From positions 1 through 62,162 of the forward strand of contig NW_025955185.1 of the NCBI RefSeq assembly GCF_022376445.1: DNA of 62,162 bases. Reading direction: 5' to 3'. The DNA comes from Fomitopsis serialis (lineage: Eukaryota; Basidiomycota; Agaricomycetes; Polyporales; Fomitopsidaceae). Positions 60,762-62,162 of the stretch are shown here, piece after piece. The notes beneath the pieces were generated by a model. The model saw only the letters and a program-made list of their open reading frames with translations, searched no databases and was not told where the DNA came from. The first letter of the stretch is position 1, and the number at the start of each line of letters is the position of its first letter. Made by a program: the position numbers and the translations under genes.

Positions 60762-62162
60762 CTAACGCCGGCGGGTTGACCTTCGCGTCGCCGTCGTGGT
60801 CTTGCTTTGAGACTTAATCTTGGCCGGCGACGCAGACTTCTTCGTGTTTGACGTCCGGGCTGACGATTGACCATTGGCGGGCGATTCAGATGGGTTTGGC
60901 TTCGACCGTTTGATCCGGGCGCCGATCGCTGACGACTTCTCGGGCACATCTCCAGCTTTCCGCTTCTTCTGCATCCTATGTGCCATGTCTTCCCACAGTT
61001 TGCCTATCGTCTCGCAGTGTTCGCCGAGCTCCTCGACGAAGCTCCAACCAAGTTGTGATCCGTGCACGTACTGTGGGATCTCGTCTTCCTCGTCGCTCCG
61101 GTGATCGATCTTCCTCTCGATGTCCTTCACAACCATGGCAATCGCCAAGGTAACCATAAGTCCGTTTTCTCGGCTCATCGGGGTGTCCGCAAGACTGGTA
61201 CCTATCCTTGTGAGCCACGCACGGAACCGTGCCAGGACGTCCTTGTCATTGTGAATGTCCGGCGTGCATCTGGCCCGGCGGTAGTTCCAACTTGCCCAGT
61301 CCCACTTAGTCTTGGACTGCCATGCGCCGGTCTCGGACTAGATGTGGTGCGTCAGAACATCAGTGGCGAGCACGTCAAGGTGGAGCTCACTAGGTAGGGC
61401 AGTTTGTTGACCAGGCTCTGCACCCCGTCATCGGCTGTGAGCTCCCGAAGCCACTGGCGCCGTTCCTCCCAACTCTTCCCCGCGGTGGCCGGGCTCTCCT
61501 CATGCGGCTGTGGTCCAGGACGACCCGTGTGGACAGCCGGCGTGTCTTTGGCCTTCTTCGCCGTCACTTTCATGAGGAGGGAAATCAGGATTTACTCAAG
61601 GGGATGCAGGTTGACACTCACCCGGAGTTGGTAGGATGATCACCTCGTCGTCGTCCTCGGCATTGGATTCCACCGGAGCCCTTTTCTTTCCGCTGGGGCC
61701 CGCCTCCGCTTTGGAGGTGAGCGACGGTTTACGGGCCTTCTGCTCTGCTTTCCCTTTGGTCCCACCGTCGGCGGGCACGGGCTTTGCAGCTTTCTTGGGG
61801 ACCGGGCCCTCCGGGACTACCTCGGGCCGAGGACTGCTGGGATTCGCGGCCTTCTTCTTGGGCCGGGGTTTGCTCGGTTGGGCCTTGGATATGCCCACCG
61901 CCTTATTCCCACCTTCCGGGGCCGTCACTGCGGGCGCTGCAATCCCCTTCGGTGGGCCGGATTTCCCTGCCGGCACCGGGTTGTCGTCATGGGATACTTC
62001 CCGAGTGGGCCGGGCCTTCGAGGGTGCAGCACCTCGATCGGCAGCCTTGCCCTTGTCCTTACGGGGTGGGGGAGGTGCTTCATCGTCAGTCAACTCGGGC
62101 GACTGCGCCTTCTTCTTTCCCTTGTCTTTCCGCTTCGGCGACGGTTTGGCTGGCTGCTCCTC
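60762..62162 (-). CDS. Lineage-specific basic protein, 5' end beyond the window
   Basis: Exons 62162-61622 (open at the window edge), 61566-61391 and 61337-60762 join in phase with gtgagt/gtgagc donors. The visible product is about 432 residues. The first part is Lys/Pro-rich (RKDKGKAADRG, KPRPKKKAANP), then acidic (NAEDDDEVIILPTP). The middle is tryptophan-rich (SWEERRQWLREL; WQSKTKWDWASWNYRRAR), then helical (TLAIAMVVKDIERK, with acidic DEEDEIP). The tail is basic, with KKRK, KKSASPAK and a final RRSTRRR. The composition suggests a nuclear, chromatin- or nucleic-acid-associated protein. No domain is recognised. It is convergent with the gene at 57135. Confidence 0.75.

Overview
The window looks like nuclear DNA of a filamentous basidiomycete, most likely an Agaricomycete. 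Introns are short (about 48-70 bases, with a few of 92-150) with GT..AG ends and stitch many open frames into colinear products; gene density is low, GC is a little above 50%, and a hAT-type transposase and Agaricomycete-style serine/proline-rich regulators are present. This placement is inference from gene style, without any database search.

The left and middle part (about 3.7-37 kb) is built from repeated copies of one theme. A gene for a nuclear-looking protein with an acidic, Ser/Pro-rich N-terminus and four C-terminal cysteine/histidine modules occurs in six recognisable bodies: three with open spliced frames (6282-7774 +, 10748-12646 +, 31953-33935 -) and three broken ones (17381-19111 -, 20525-21797 -, 29847-31245 +). 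A seventh locus keeps only the 5' end (13010-13231 -). Next to several of these 5' ends, and pointing away from them, lies a second, gene-like but frame-broken repeat (3717-5797 -, 13240-16720 +, 21960-25900 +, 34190-36930 +). The recurrent unit is therefore a divergent pair, zinc-module gene and partner, sharing a control region of 0.2-0.7 kb. This is the most system-like feature of the window.

From 37 to 51.5 kb follow a low-GC island with a 72-base repeat that would encode a Gln/Asn-rich 24-residue repeat, a small intron-containing gene (40133-40889 -), a decayed fragment of a SPATA20/YyaL-like thioredoxin-domain gene (about 42519-43215 -), another small gene (44357-45105 -), and a long, partly disrupted regulator-like gene with an MSSDEPD motif (45864-50196 -).

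The right end holds a spliced hAT transposase cut off at its C-terminus (51568-53336 +), a GC-rich 75-base satellite of 13 units arranged as 225-base trimers (53761-54757), and a cluster of three lineage-specific regulator-like genes: 54892-56879 (-), divergently paired with 57135-60076 (+), followed by 60762-62162 (-), which runs off the window. The + strand gene has a paired cysteine cluster and three apparent frameshifts.

No rRNA, convincing tRNA, CRISPR array or bacterial-type operon was found. Splice sites were read by eye; those whose lengths close in phase over a whole gene are the most reliable.
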